A stretch of 64,000 nucleotides of DNA from Clostridium sp. (GCF_022482905.1 NZ_JAKVOI010000001.1:2047958-2111957); one strand, 5' to 3'; shown: positions 43,982 through 53,868, numbered from the stretch's first letter. Notes: generated by a model from the sequence alone, not told the origin. Made by a program: numbers and translations.

Positions 43982-45412
43982 CTACGAAAGCATTGCAAAT
44001 CTAAATATAAAGAGCGCTGCCAGTACATATACTATTGGATGAACTTCCTTGTATTTTCCTGTAGCCACTTTTACTATTGGATAAAATATTATAGCTGCTG
44101 CTATACCATTTGCTATACTGTAGCTAAAAGGCATAAATGCTATTGCAAAGAAGGCAGGAAGTGCCTCTGTAAAATCATCGAAATTTATTTTTGTAACCGC
44201 ACTCATCATAAGTACTCCAACAATTATAAGGGCAGGTGCAGTAGCTTCAGTTGGAACAATTCCTACCAACCCGCTGAAAAACAGTGAAAGTATGAACAAT
44301 ATTCCTACTGTAACAGAAGTAAGTCCTGTTCTGCCGCCTGCTGTTACACCCGATGTGGATTCAACATATGTATTGACAGTACTTGTACCAAGAATTGAAC
44401 CTATTGTAGTTGCAAGTGCATCTGACAAAAGAGCCTTGTGCATATTCTTGACTCTTCCATTTTTGTCAACCATTCCTGCTCTTTCAGCTGTACCCACCAG
44501 GGTACCTATAGTATCAAACAAATCAACAAGTGTGAATGTTATAATTACCATGATCAAACTCGTAATAGCACCAACTGCCCCTGCTTTCCCTATATCTAAA
44601 AGGCCTCCAAAATCAAAGGACATAAATGTAGGCGCAAGTGAAGGCGGCCTGCTTATAATATGTATGTCTGAAAGATGTGTCACCCCAAAAGGTATACCGA
44701 CTATTGTAGTCAAAATTATTCCAATGAGTATTGATCCTTTTACCCTTCTTGACATGAGTATTGCAGTAATCAAAATACCTATGATTGCAACAAGTACATG
44801 AGGAGTAGTCAATTTTCCGAATGCCACCAGCGTAGCCGGATCTGATATTACTATACCTGCATTTTTAAGACCTATAAGTGCTATAAAGAGGCCGATACCT
44901 CCGGATATGGCCAGTTTAAGGTTGTGCGGAAGTGCATCCACAATTTTCTCTCTTATAGAGGTTACTGTAATTATTATAAATATTATTCCCGATACAAGAA
45001 CTGCCGCAAGTGCCTGCTGCCATCTGTATCCCATTCCAAGGCAAACACTGTAGGTGAAAAATGCATTCAGGCCCATTCCCGGTGCCTGGGCAAAAGGAAG
45101 ATTTGCATAAAGTGCCATTACAAAAGTTCCAACAGCTGCTGCTATACAGGTTGCAGCAAATACCGATGCCACTATAGGATCATTGATTGCGGAAAGCCCG
45201 GCCTTGACAGCTGCATCCCCCATAAGACCCTTTGTATTCATTCCAGCCTGCATAAGTATGCTTGGATTTACAAAGATTATGTATGCCATAGTGATAAAAG
45301 TAGTGATTCCTGCCAGGATCTCCGTCCTAACTGTAGTATTGTTTTCTGAAAGCTTAAAAAATGATTCCAAAAAAGATTTCTGTTGTTCATTTGAATCCTT
45401 AGGTTGTTCCAT
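43982..45412 (-). CDS. NCS2-family purine permease (PbuG/AzgA-like)
   Basis: A 476-residue transporter with about 12-14 membrane segments. The AzgA-type signatures are visible: ITTFITMAYIIFVNPSIL, AQAPGMGLNAFFTYSV, DLFDTIGTLVG, and STVNTYVESTSGVTAGGRTGL. Family members import guanine, hypoxanthine or adenine with protons. The ATG at 45412 follows GGAGGTAGAAAAC; a TTG at 45427 is rejected. It fits a purine salvage role beside the pur operon. Confidence 0.92.
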   Translation of the reverse strand: MEQPKDSNEQQKSFLESFFKLSENNTTVRTEILAGITTFITMAYIIFVNPSILMQAGMNTKGLMGDAAVKAGLSAINDPIVASVFAATCIAAAVGTFVMALYANLPFAQAPGMGLNAFFTYSVCLGMGYRWQQALAAVLVSGIIFIIITVTSIREKIVDALPHNLKLAISGGIGLFIALIGLKNAGIVISDPATLVAFGKLTTPHVLVAIIGILITAILMSRRVKGSILIGIILTTIVGIPFGVTHLSDIHIISRPPSLAPTFMSFDFGGLLDIGKAGAVGAITSLIMVIITFTLVDLFDTIGTLVGTAERAGMVDKNGRVKNMHKALLSDALATTIGSILGTSTVNTYVESTSGVTAGGRTGLTSVTVGILFILSLFFSGLVGIVPTEATAPALIIVGVLMMSAVTKINFDDFTEALPAFFAIAFMPFSYSIANGIAAAIIFYPIVKVATGKYKEVHPIVYVLAALFIFRFAMLS

Positions 45413-45435
45413 GTTTTCTACCTCCAAATTATATA

Positions 45436-45464
45436 GATGATATCATAAATTTCATGATATCATC
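45436..45464. promoter_or_regulatory. Duplicated palindrome ATGATATCAT before the permease gene
   Basis: GATGATATCAT (45436-45446) and ATGATATCATC (45454-45464) are perfect complements; each also contains the self-palindromic 10-mer ATGATATCAT, so this is a tandem operator-like site 25 bases before the permease ribosome site. There is no T-run, which argues against a terminator for the upstream gene. Confidence 0.5.
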
Positions 45465-45483
45465 CTAGCATATACAAGTCAAT

Positions 45484-47151
45484 CTATTTCCCAAACAATT
45501 TCAATATTATACTTCTGTCATTTTGCTTCACTCCATACAGTTCAAATATGCTGGAATCCAGTTCCTCCTGTATTAAATTTCTTTTAACACCGTTACTGCA
45601 ATTAAGTATGTCTGAAACCATATTCTCAATTCTGTATTTTTTATTGCCGCTGCATATTTTTATGGGGATTCTGTCCAAATTGTATTTTTTTATCTGCGGC
45701 ATTGATCTGTAATTGGTAACAAGAAAACTTCTATAATACCATTGAATTAACTTGGAATTGAGTATACCTAGAATATACTCAATTGAATACTTTGTATCCT
45801 TCAATATAATACCATATAATGACTGTTCTATGACATATCCCCTGCCGTCTAAAGCAGCTTCTATACTTTTGCCTGTCTTTCTCAATACTATTTTATTTTT
45901 GTATGCCAGTTTTTCAATATTTTTAGTACCGCCTTTTATATTTTCATCCACAAAATCATAATAGTAATTACCCGATATACTGTATCTGCCTACGTTCCTG
46001 CCTCTTAATATCTCTATCTGTGTCTTGTTGTGCCTGACTTGTGTAATCATACTCTTACTGCCTATAAAGCCGGTAAATGTGGTACATATGCTGCCGAGCC
46101 TGCAGCTGTCAAATTCAACACCCTTCCTTATTTCACCGTACCCGCTGTCCAGATCATGGAAGAACTCAATATTGGGATTTTTTTTATAGTCGATCTGATT
46201 TATTTCATATTTTGCCTCATCCTTGACATCCACTATGATTTTATTGTTCATATCATACTTATTTTCGGCTATAAAGATCATAATATCCGTGCTTATACCA
46301 GGAAACTTTATTCCAAATACAAGACGGGCGATATTATATCTTTCCAGTATATATCTTCTGAATTTTCCATACTGCACATTGCTTGCAAATCTATCAGGAA
46401 CTACAATTCCTATTTTCCCATTTTCATTTAACAATTCCAGGGATCTTTTTATAAAATATTCATATAGATTAGGAAGATATCTGTTACCATCGTATCTGTC
46501 AATATAATATTGAAGCATATTATCATCTACTGAATTTTTGAATTTTCTGCTAAGTGACACCCACGGTGGGTTACCAACAACATAGTCATATTTTTTACTC
46601 CAGAAATCAACCATAACTTTGATATCAGTGCCTTCAATGCAGCTGTCATAGTCTTCATCCCATTTTATAAGGCTGTTACAGCATACTATATTCGAGCTCA
46701 AGTCAATTTTATCCCTGCAGAGAGAACACAAATTGTGCTTCGTAATCTCAACGGCATTTGAATCTATATCGGAACCAAATATACAATTTTGGAGCAAATG
46801 GCGGCTTAAATTGCCTTCATTCCAGTATCTACAGCCAGATAGAATGATTTCTTTCCCGTTTTTATCAATTTTATATAATTTACTTCCGAACTTCTTTCTC
46901 AATTGTCCAAGGTTCTCCTTAAACTTCACAAAGAGCACTTTATAGGCACTTACGAGAAAAAATCCGCATCCGCAGGAAGGATCGAGTACTTTTACAAATG
47001 GATTTTTTAGTACATCAACATCCTTCATTGTATTTTCAAGCAGAAAATCTACAATATAATATGGAGTATAAAAAGTACCATTCTTCTTTCGCAGTCCTAT
47101 TCCCAACGATTTTTCGTAGTCGTGTCCCAATACTTCTCCCTGTTTATCCAT
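45484..47151 (-). CDS. Solitary adenine-specific DNA methyltransferase, CamA-like
   Basis: A 555-residue N6-adenine methyltransferase of the Eco57I/TaqI type. GTFYTPYYIVDFLLENT leads into SAM motif I DPSCGCGFFL (57-66); GSDIDSNAV follows near 126, and the catalytic motif IV NPPW at 194-197. The C-terminal 200 residues resemble a TaqI-type target-recognition domain. Layout, length and several stretches (YEKSLGI, YYTP--IVD, SCGCG-F, RH-L--CI-G-DID) closely resemble CamA of Clostridioides difficile, the CAAAAA methylase needed for normal sporulation. No restriction gene is adjacent. The target sequence is unknown. Confidence 0.82.
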   Translation of the reverse strand: MDKQGEVLGHDYEKSLGIGLRKKNGTFYTPYYIVDFLLENTMKDVDVLKNPFVKVLDPSCGCGFFLVSAYKVLFVKFKENLGQLRKKFGSKLYKIDKNGKEIILSGCRYWNEGNLSRHLLQNCIFGSDIDSNAVEITKHNLCSLCRDKIDLSSNIVCCNSLIKWDEDYDSCIEGTDIKVMVDFWSKKYDYVVGNPPWVSLSRKFKNSVDDNMLQYYIDRYDGNRYLPNLYEYFIKRSLELLNENGKIGIVVPDRFASNVQYGKFRRYILERYNIARLVFGIKFPGISTDIMIFIAENKYDMNNKIIVDVKDEAKYEINQIDYKKNPNIEFFHDLDSGYGEIRKGVEFDSCRLGSICTTFTGFIGSKSMITQVRHNKTQIEILRGRNVGRYSISGNYYYDFVDENIKGGTKNIEKLAYKNKIVLRKTGKSIEAALDGRGYVIEQSLYGIILKDTKYSIEYILGILNSKLIQWYYRSFLVTNYRSMPQIKKYNLDRIPIKICSGNKKYRIENMVSDILNCSNGVKRNLIQEELDSSIFELYGVKQNDRSIILKLFGK

Positions 47152-47175
47152 AGCTCTTCTTCTCCATAAATCATC

Positions 47176-48315
47176 TTATTTAAATTTAATTACGGCCTGA
47201 ACAATCTGTGATTTGCTTCCGAGCCTTATTGGCGGTCCCCATGTTCCAAATCCCGAAGATACTATGCAGTTGAATCTGCCTTCTTTCAAGTACCCATTGT
47301 CCAATTTGAACACCCGCCTTGTAATTAAATTATTGGGATATATCTGTCCCCTGTGAGTATGTCCGGAAAACTGAATATCCACATTGTTTTTTATTGCACT
47401 GTCAATATCTATAGGCTGATGATCTACAAGTATTATTGGTTTTTCCATATCAATATTCTCAAGAAATTCTTCCACTTTTCTTCTTCTTTTCTGATTGAAT
47501 ATTTCACTGTACTTGTCATCTCTTCCAGCTATATAGAATTCATCATTTACAAGAATTATATCATCAACGAGCAGATTTACACCAAGGCTTTTATAAATTC
47601 CCCCAAGCTTTTTTGTGTTTGAACCTATATACTCATGATTTCCATAGACAGCATATGTTCCATACTTGCTGTCCACATCTTGAAGAGGTTGTAAAATATC
47701 ATAAGCTTCATCCATATCAATGTCATCATCTATTATGTCCCCGCCGAGTATTAGGATATCCGGTTTCAACTTGTTGATTTCAGCCACCATCCTAACAAGT
47801 CTCCCTTTTACCATCAGCCTTCCCATATGAACATCCGACACCATTATGATATTCAATTTCCTGATTTTACCTGAATTTTTATCAACATCAATAGTATAAT
47901 TTGCTATTTTCAGATGTCTTGCATTATAAGTCCCATAAATCAATATGAGAACTATTATTACAGCCATGCAGAGATCAATATATACAACATAGCTGTTGAA
48001 TATTCTTCCATAATGTGGAATAAAGTACAGGAACATCTTTAAAATTCCCATTACAGCCAGGTAAATAACTTCATATACAAGTGCTCCAAGCCAGTAGGCT
48101 CCAATTACATACACAATTTTATTAAGAGGAGCCGGCAGCAAATTTTTATTATATCTCCCTATAAAGAAGGAAAATACAATAAAAATGAATACAACCCAGT
48201 AAACATACAAATTGAATTGTGGGAAAAAATACTGGATCACATTTGAAAAGCTAAAGCCTATATATATATTTATCAAGGTATATACTGCAAAAAATACACT
48301 CTTTTTTAAAAACAT
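47176..48315 (-). CDS. Membrane-bound metallophosphoesterase
   Basis: A 379-residue protein: four or five membrane helices in the first 135 residues, then a calcineurin-like phosphoesterase domain with MVSDVHMGRLM, LGGDIIDDD, YGNHEYIG, VDHQP and SGHTHRGQIYP, the complete dinuclear metal set. YkoQ/YaeI-like members are linked to lipid or envelope phosphate metabolism. The substrate is not known. It is 15 bases downstream of the MATE gene. Confidence 0.9.
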   Translation of the reverse strand: MFLKKSVFFAVYTLINIYIGFSFSNVIQYFFPQFNLYVYWVVFIFIVFSFFIGRYNKNLLPAPLNKIVYVIGAYWLGALVYEVIYLAVMGILKMFLYFIPHYGRIFNSYVVYIDLCMAVIIVLILIYGTYNARHLKIANYTIDVDKNSGKIRKLNIIMVSDVHMGRLMVKGRLVRMVAEINKLKPDILILGGDIIDDDIDMDEAYDILQPLQDVDSKYGTYAVYGNHEYIGSNTKKLGGIYKSLGVNLLVDDIILVNDEFYIAGRDDKYSEIFNQKRRRKVEEFLENIDMEKPIILVDHQPIDIDSAIKNNVDIQFSGHTHRGQIYPNNLITRRVFKLDNGYLKEGRFNCIVSSGFGTWGPPIRLGSKSQIVQAVIKFK

Positions 48316-48329
48316 ATATGATCACCCTA

Positions 48330-49706
48330 TTACAATTGCATCCCGATATCTCCGGATGTTTTATTTTGTTGAAAATTAAGTTTTTTAAGTTCAAGTGTCA
48401 AAAATACTGCTGTAAGCATTGAAGATATTGTATCGGATACAGGCGCTGCCATCCAGACACCGTTGAGCCCAAATATTCTAGGCAGTATAAGCAGCATAGG
48501 TATAAGCACTATTACCTGTCTTGAAAGTGCCAGAAGCATTGATATTTTGGCCTTTCCTATTGCCTGAAAAAAATTGGAGCTTACTATTTGAAATCCAACA
48601 AGTGGAAACATAAGCATGAATATTTTTATTCCATTTACAGATATATTGGTCAAATTAACATCTGCTTTGTTAAAAAGACTTACAAGTGCATGGGGAAAAA
48701 TATGTGCTGACAGAGTTCCGGTTATTGCTATAAAGCTTGCCGCTATGACTGCGAGTTTCAGTGTCTCTTTTACACGCATATACTGTTTTGCCCCGTAGTT
48801 GAAGCCAATTATAGGCTGAGATCCCTGGTTGATTCCGAATATGGGCATGAGTACAATAGTAACTATGCCGTTTATTATACCCATGGCTCCTATGGCCAGA
48901 TCTCCTCCATATATGCCAAGGCTTCTGTTGAATATTATATTTACAACACTTGCTGCCAGCTGCATGGCAAAAGGCGCCATACCTATAGTAAATATACTCA
49001 TTATTACATCTTTTTTCAATACCATATTTTCTCTTTTTATCTTGAGTATGCTGTTTCCCCTCAAGAAATAATACAGAACCCATACCATGTTGACCAGCTG
49101 TGAAATTACAGTTGCAACAGCTGCTCCTCTTATACCAAACCCGAGCACATATATAAATATGAAATCAAGTATTATATTGCATATCGCACCTATGAGCATT
49201 GTACTCATGGCCTTTTTGGGATCTCCTTCGGAACGTATTATATTATTTAGTCCGAACCCTATAGTCTGAAATATTGATCCTGCAAGCAGTATAACGATAA
49301 ATTCTCTTGCATAATCTATAGTGCTTTCACTTGCGCCAAAGGATTTCAGCATTGGATCTACAAATATCAACCCAAAAGCAGTGACAATTACAGATACTAT
49401 CACAAGCAGCACCAGGGCATTGCCCAATATGAGCTCAGCTTCATCTCTCCTGTCCTCCCCCAACTTTATGGAAATTCTTGCAGCTGCACCAATGCCCACA
49501 AGCATTGCAAAGGCCATTATAAGTATTACTATAGGAAAGGTTAAGCTAACTCCTGATATTGCCATGGCACCTACTACTCTTCCTATAAATATCCTGTCTA
49601 TTACGATGTACATGGAATTTACAAGCATACCTATTATAGCGGGTATTGAAAATTCCATAAGCAGTTTGCTTATTTTCTTATCTCTTAATTTATCTGAACG
49701 TTCCAA
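48330..49706 (-). CDS. MATE-family multidrug exporter
   Basis: A 458-residue, 12-helix transporter of the MepA-like group that exports organic cations or drugs with Na+ or H+. GMLVNSMYIVIDRIFIGRVVG, GLNNIIRSEGDPKKAM and INQGSQPIIGFNYGAKQ are typical. The start is TTG at 49706, eight bases after AGGAGGT. A MarR-type gene lies just upstream in the same direction, with a shared palindrome between them. Confidence 0.92.
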   Translation of the reverse strand: MERSDKLRDKKISKLLMEFSIPAIIGMLVNSMYIVIDRIFIGRVVGAMAISGVSLTFPIVILIMAFAMLVGIGAAARISIKLGEDRRDEAELILGNALVLLVIVSVIVTAFGLIFVDPMLKSFGASESTIDYAREFIVILLAGSIFQTIGFGLNNIIRSEGDPKKAMSTMLIGAICNIILDFIFIYVLGFGIRGAAVATVISQLVNMVWVLYYFLRGNSILKIKRENMVLKKDVIMSIFTIGMAPFAMQLAASVVNIIFNRSLGIYGGDLAIGAMGIINGIVTIVLMPIFGINQGSQPIIGFNYGAKQYMRVKETLKLAVIAASFIAITGTLSAHIFPHALVSLFNKADVNLTNISVNGIKIFMLMFPLVGFQIVSSNFFQAIGKAKISMLLALSRQVIVLIPMLLILPRIFGLNGVWMAAPVSDTISSMLTAVFLTLELKKLNFQQNKTSGDIGMQL

Positions 49707-49759
49707 TCTATTTACCTCCTATTCACAACACAATAACCCATATTCATAAATTTTTAAAG

Positions 49760-49777
49760 TATTTAGCCTCCTAAATA
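49760..49777. promoter_or_regulatory. Palindromic box between marR-type and MATE genes
   Basis: TATTTAG (49760-49766) and CTAAATA (49771-49777) are perfect arms around CCTC. A 15-base part, TTAGCCTCCTAAATA, recurs at 50244-50258 over the ribosome site of the marR-type gene. Candidate MarR operator. Confidence 0.5.
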
Positions 49778-49788
49778 TAATAAGCGGA

Positions 49789-50235
49789 CTATTCCATGTT
49801 TTCATATATCCTCTTCAGCCATACCAGAAGAAGCTGTTTTTCTTCTTTTGAAAACCCTCTGCTTAAAAGCTCCTCCATTTCATCATTTATATGTGCACAT
49901 TTAGATCTGAAATCCCTTCCACTGTCAGTTAGATATATCCGGTTTATCCTTGCATCTTCCCTATCTCCCTTTCTTATTGCCCATCCTTTTGAAACAAGTG
50001 TATTTACAAGCGCTGTAAGTGATGCCGGTCTTATCTGAAGTTCCAGAGCTATTTCCTTTTGTGTAAGTCCGTCTTTAATCCACAGTCTTGATAATACACA
50101 TACCTGCGAAATTGTTAATGACAGTTCATTTAACTTACAATTATATAAATTAGTCATATTCCTATAAATCATTCTTATCCAGTGAGTTATTAAAATTTCG
50201 GGTATATACTGATGATTGTCTTCGTCATTACACAT
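49789..50235 (-). CDS. MarR-family transcriptional regulator
   Basis: A 148-residue winged-helix dimer-type regulator. The recognition region is DGLTQKEIALELQIRPASLTALVNTLVSKGW, with the wing KGDREDARINRIYLTDSGRD. These are standard MarR signatures. It probably represses itself and the MATE exporter 83 bases downstream; the palindromic boxes at both starts support this. Confidence 0.92.
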   Translation of the reverse strand: MCNDEDNHQYIPEILITHWIRMIYRNMTNLYNCKLNELSLTISQVCVLSRLWIKDGLTQKEIALELQIRPASLTALVNTLVSKGWAIRKGDREDARINRIYLTDSGRDFRSKCAHINDEMEELLSRGFSKEEKQLLLVWLKRIYENME

Positions 50236-50241
50236 AATATT

Positions 50242-50258
50242 AATTAGCCTCCTAAATA
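50242..50258. promoter_or_regulatory. Copy of the MarR box over the marR ribosome site
   Basis: TTAGCCTCCTAAATA at 50244-50258 repeats the box at 49760-49777; on the coding strand its core contains the AGGAGG ribosome site of the marR-type gene. Confidence 0.45.
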
Positions 50259-50410
50259 AACATACAATTTATCCTATAACAATAATAAATTATTGTCAAT
50301 ATGTTTCGAAAGCACAGAATTGTAATACCTAATTAACATTTTTGACATAGGGCTGTAACAAATCAAAAGTATTATATAGATATAAATTTGACAAGGAGGT
50401 TAACTATATT

Positions 50411-51571
50411 ATGGAGAATTTTAAAAAAGAAAAGGAGAACTCCTTTAAACATAGATTCAAATTTAAGGGAGGAAGATTATTATCTTATATTGCAGTGGCA
50501 GTAGTAGCAAGTTTGATTGGCGGAAGCATATCCGCAGCGGCATTTTTGTATATACTACCAAATACAGATTTTTTCAAAAACACCCCACTGTATGAAAGTG
50601 TTGCAAATTCAGTTAAGATTCCACAATCCCAGGTTTCCAATGTATCTACAAACTCCAGCTCAAATAAAAGTAGTGGCCTAAGTGTAGCTGAAATAGCCAA
50701 AAGGGTAAGTCCTGCAGTAGTCGGTGTATCTGTAAAGACAATTTCCCAGGGCAGCTATTTTGGATTTTCAGGCAATGGAGGCATGCAGGAGGAGGACGGC
50801 ATGGGTTCCGGTATTATTATAAATTCAGATGGATATATACTTACCAATTATCATGTAGTACAGGGAGCCCAAACTGTAAGTGTAATACTTAACAACAAAA
50901 AGGAAGTACCTGCCAAAGTAGTAAACTATAATGCAAATCAGGATCTTGCCGTTATAAAAGTAACCACCAAAGTTGCAATGCCAGCTGTTGCTGAACTTGG
51001 CGATTCTTCAAAGCTGCAGGTAGGTGACCCGGTAGTTGCCATTGGAAATCCTCTTGGCAAGGAACTTCTGGGATCTGTAACAAGCGGAATCATAAGCGCT
51101 ACAAACAGAGAGATAAGTGTTGGTGATACTTCTCAGAGTTTTTTACAGACAGATGCGGCTATAAATCCCGGAAACAGCGGTGGAGCCCTCGTAAATTCAC
51201 TTGGACAGGTAGTAGGTGTGAACTCCGCCAAAATAGGTGGTGACGTGGAGGGAATAGGATTTTCTATTCCAATAAATACCGTAAAGTCTAAATTGAGCGG
51301 ACTTTTGAAGCCATCATTAAAGATTGGGATTGCATGTATAGATTCCGATCAGGGTGTTTATATAGCAGAAGTTGAAAGATCAAGTCCTGCCGAAAAGGCC
51401 GGTTTGCAGGTAGATGACATAATACAGAAATTTGACGGAAAAAAAGTTACATCGGTAAATGAAATAAATGAGATAAAAGCAAAACACAAATCCGGTGACA
51501 CTGTTTCCATTGTAGTATCACGTGACGGCAAGATAAAAACTTTAAATCTTACATTAGTAGAATCCGAATAA
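50411..51571 (+). CDS. htrA: HtrA/DegP-like membrane serine protease
   Basis: A 386-residue quality-control protease outside the membrane. One membrane anchor covers about residues 23-50, followed by a Ser/Asn-rich linker. The trypsin-like triad is His148 (TNYHVVQGA), Asp178 (NQDLAVIKV) and Ser256 (NPGNSGGAL). A C-terminal PDZ domain covers about 295-380 (AGLQVDDIIQKFDGKKV). GGAGG precedes the start. It is transcribed divergently from marR. Confidence 0.94.
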   Translation: MENFKKEKENSFKHRFKFKGGRLLSYIAVAVVASLIGGSISAAAFLYILPNTDFFKNTPLYESVANSVKIPQSQVSNVSTNSSSNKSSGLSVAEIAKRVSPAVVGVSVKTISQGSYFGFSGNGGMQEEDGMGSGIIINSDGYILTNYHVVQGAQTVSVILNNKKEVPAKVVNYNANQDLAVIKVTTKVAMPAVAELGDSSKLQVGDPVVAIGNPLGKELLGSVTSGIISATNREISVGDTSQSFLQTDAAINPGNSGGALVNSLGQVVGVNSAKIGGDVEGIGFSIPINTVKSKLSGLLKPSLKIGIACIDSDQGVYIAEVERSSPAEKAGLQVDDIIQKFDGKKVTSVNEINEIKAKHKSGDTVSIVVSRDGKIKTLNLTLVESE

Positions 51572-51580
51572 TAAATATCA

Positions 51581-51612
51581 CCACTGCATTAATTTATCAA
51601 TGCAGTGGTTTC
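51581..51612. terminator. Bidirectional terminator between htrA and lgt
   Basis: CCACTGCATT (51581-51590) with its complement ending at 51608 makes a 10-bp stem, followed by a T-rich run on the plus strand. The lgt stop codon lies in the loop. Confidence 0.83.
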
Positions 51613-52367
51613 TGTTTTTTTGATCTGATTACTATAAGAAATACAATACTGAATATTATACCTAAAATACTTACAAGCTGTGCCATTCTAATGGGGCCAA
51701 TCATGAGGCTGTCAGTTCTGAGCCCTTCAATAAAAAATCTTCCGAGAGAGTAAAGTCCTATGTAAGCTGCTATCACAGTACCTTTCTCATGCTTTCTTCT
51801 GAATATATATACAAGAACAATACATATCAGCAAATTCCATATGGATTCATACAGGAAGGTGGGATGATAATAAACTCCATCTATATGCATTCCCCTCTGT
51901 ATAAATCCAGGGAATCTGCTGATGAATTCGTAACTTACCTGGCCCCCGTGTGCTTCTCCATTAAAAAAATTTCCCCATCTTCCAATAGCCTGTGCAAGTA
52001 CTATGGAAGGAGCGAGAAGATCGGCTATTTTTGCAAAATCCTTGTTCTTATATCGTGTATATATATAGGCGGCAGTGAGGCCGAATATAAGTCCTCCATG
52101 TATTGCAAGTCCTCCCAGTCTTATATTGAAAATATCCGCTAAATTTCCCCTGTAGTCCTGAAACTGAAATATGACATAGTATACCCTTGCACCTATTATG
52201 GCAAATGGAAATGCAATTAAAAATATATCTACAATAGTATCAAAATCATAATTTCCCTTTCTGCAATTTATATTTGCCAATATAAAGGCAGCCACAATAC
52301 CAACAGCTATTATTACACCGTACCACCTTATTTGAAATCCACCTATTGAAAAAGCTACTGGATTCAT
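51597..52367 (-). CDS. lgt: Prolipoprotein diacylglyceryl transferase
   Basis: A 256-residue, seven-helix membrane enzyme that attaches diacylglycerol to the lipobox cysteine of prolipoproteins. [29 protein letters not shown] and [16 protein letters not shown] are the conserved Lgt blocks, including the signature Arg/Asn/Gly residues. Full length. Confidence 0.95.
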   Translation of the reverse strand: MNPVAFSIGGFQIRWYGVIIAVGIVAAFILANINCRKGNYDFDTIVDIFLIAFPFAIIGARVYYVIFQFQDYRGNLADIFNIRLGGLAIHGGLIFGLTAAYIYTRYKNKDFAKIADLLAPSIVLAQAIGRWGNFFNGEAHGGQVSYEFISRFPGFIQRGMHIDGVYYHPTFLYESIWNLLICIVLVYIFRRKHEKGTVIAAYIGLYSLGRFFIEGLRTDSLMIGPIRMAQLVSILGIIFSIVFLIVIRSKKQKPLH

Positions 52368-52418
52368 ATGAAGTCACTTCCTCTACTAAATATAGACCTA
52401 TTGTAGCAATATTTACAT

Positions 52419-53702
52419 TTAAAAACAACCCGTAATGAAATTAAGTGTCAAAAGTACAATTACAGTTACAAGTATCATTACAACTACATTTGCCCTTATA
52501 TTTACAAATACTCCGTTTACATACTTCCCCATAAGTTCCTTCTTGTTGGTCAGCATCAACAGGAAAACAAGTATCGGTACCATGAGGAAGCCACCTATAA
52601 CTTGCGTTAAAACAGCCATATAGTTCAAGGGAAGATTCGGTATCAAGGATATGATTGCCGCCAGGATCACGCTTCCAATATAAACTGCATAAAACCTTGG
52701 TGCTTCAGATATTTTTGAATTCAAGCTGTGATCCCAATTAAAGGCTTCCGATACACACCAGGTTGTAGAAAGGGATATTGTAATTGAAGCCAGAAGTCCT
52801 GCATTAAAAAGTCCAATTCCAAATAAAATTCCGGATATACTTCCAATGTTGCTGCTGAATGCAGTTATAACTGCAGCAGGTCCCATACTGTCCAGATTAC
52901 CTACTTTGCCAAACAGTGCTGCCCCGGAAATAATAACACATATAGCAACCGCTGCCTGTATCACACAACCTGCCGCTGTATCTATACGTCCAAATTTTAT
53001 ATTGTTCTTCACAATTCCCTTGTCTATACAGGCACTTCCCTGAAAAAAGATCATCCATGGAGCCACTGAATTTCCAACTATGGCGGCAATATACCATAAT
53101 ATATTCCCATTTCCCTTTGTATAGTTCCAGCTGACAAACGTATCAATTATTTTTCCTGTATCAGGATGTGTCATGAAAGCTATTATGACAAATACTATGT
53201 TAAAAAAACCAATGAACAGAGACAACCTCTCTTTTGTCCAATACCCTGAAAAAGTTATTACAGACAATACCAGTGCAAGACTTACCACAACACCAATCCA
53301 CATAGGTATTCCAAGTACAATCAATCCGGCAGACATTCCTATAAATTCTGTGGTAAGCATCAATATATTTTCTATGAAAATGGCTGTGACATTATATTTC
53401 ATCCAGAACTTGCCATAATATTTTCCTATAAGAGCTGTAAATCCTTTCTGTGTTACAACACTAAGCCTCATGGACATCTCCTGAATTGTATAAGTAATAA
53501 AAGCCAGGCAAATGGAAAGTGGTATAAAAAAACTTGTTCCAAATTTGGCTCCAGTTATACAATATGAAATAAGCCCACCTGCATCATTGTCTCCCATAGC
53601 TGCCAAAAATCCCGGTCCTATAATACTAAAGAGAATAAGTAATTTGTTTTTATTACATTTAGTGTCACTGACAATATTAAAATCTTCCTGTAACTCACTC
53701 AT
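52419..53702 (-). CDS. Divergent Nramp-family metal transporter
   Basis: A 427-residue, 11-helix protein with the Nramp/LeuT-type fold. The first helix has GPGFLAAMGDNDAGG: the metal-binding Asp is kept, but DPGN of classical Mn2+/Fe2+ Nramps is DAGG. The sixth helix has GNSVAPWMIFFQ, so the selective Met-Pro-His of MntH is missing. These differences place it with Nramp-related proteins of other or unknown selectivity, such as the Mg2+-transporting branch or YcsG-like proteins. ATG at 53702 follows GAGAGGTGAC. Confidence 0.8.
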   Translation of the reverse strand: MSELQEDFNIVSDTKCNKNKLLILFSIIGPGFLAAMGDNDAGGLISYCITGAKFGTSFFIPLSICLAFITYTIQEMSMRLSVVTQKGFTALIGKYYGKFWMKYNVTAIFIENILMLTTEFIGMSAGLIVLGIPMWIGVVVSLALVLSVITFSGYWTKERLSLFIGFFNIVFVIIAFMTHPDTGKIIDTFVSWNYTKGNGNILWYIAAIVGNSVAPWMIFFQGSACIDKGIVKNNIKFGRIDTAAGCVIQAAVAICVIISGAALFGKVGNLDSMGPAAVITAFSSNIGSISGILFGIGLFNAGLLASITISLSTTWCVSEAFNWDHSLNSKISEAPRFYAVYIGSVILAAIISLIPNLPLNYMAVLTQVIGGFLMVPILVFLLMLTNKKELMGKYVNGVFVNIRANVVVMILVTVIVLLTLNFITGCF

Positions 53703-53868
53703 CTTTTTGTCACCTCTCAGGCTCAATATTTAATCCTAATACATAATATACGAAAATCTCAAAATTGTTTCTCATCTGTCAACTTAATGTTGAAATTATA
53801 TAAACACTTAAATATTGAACAATATACTGCATATAATGTACTAACAATACTTTTATGAGGTGATAAAT

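Noticed and set aside
44292-44801. 169-codon plus-strand frame opposite the NCS2 permease
   Set aside because: Shadow of a hydrophobic membrane-protein gene; valine/proline-rich composition follows from the opposite strand.
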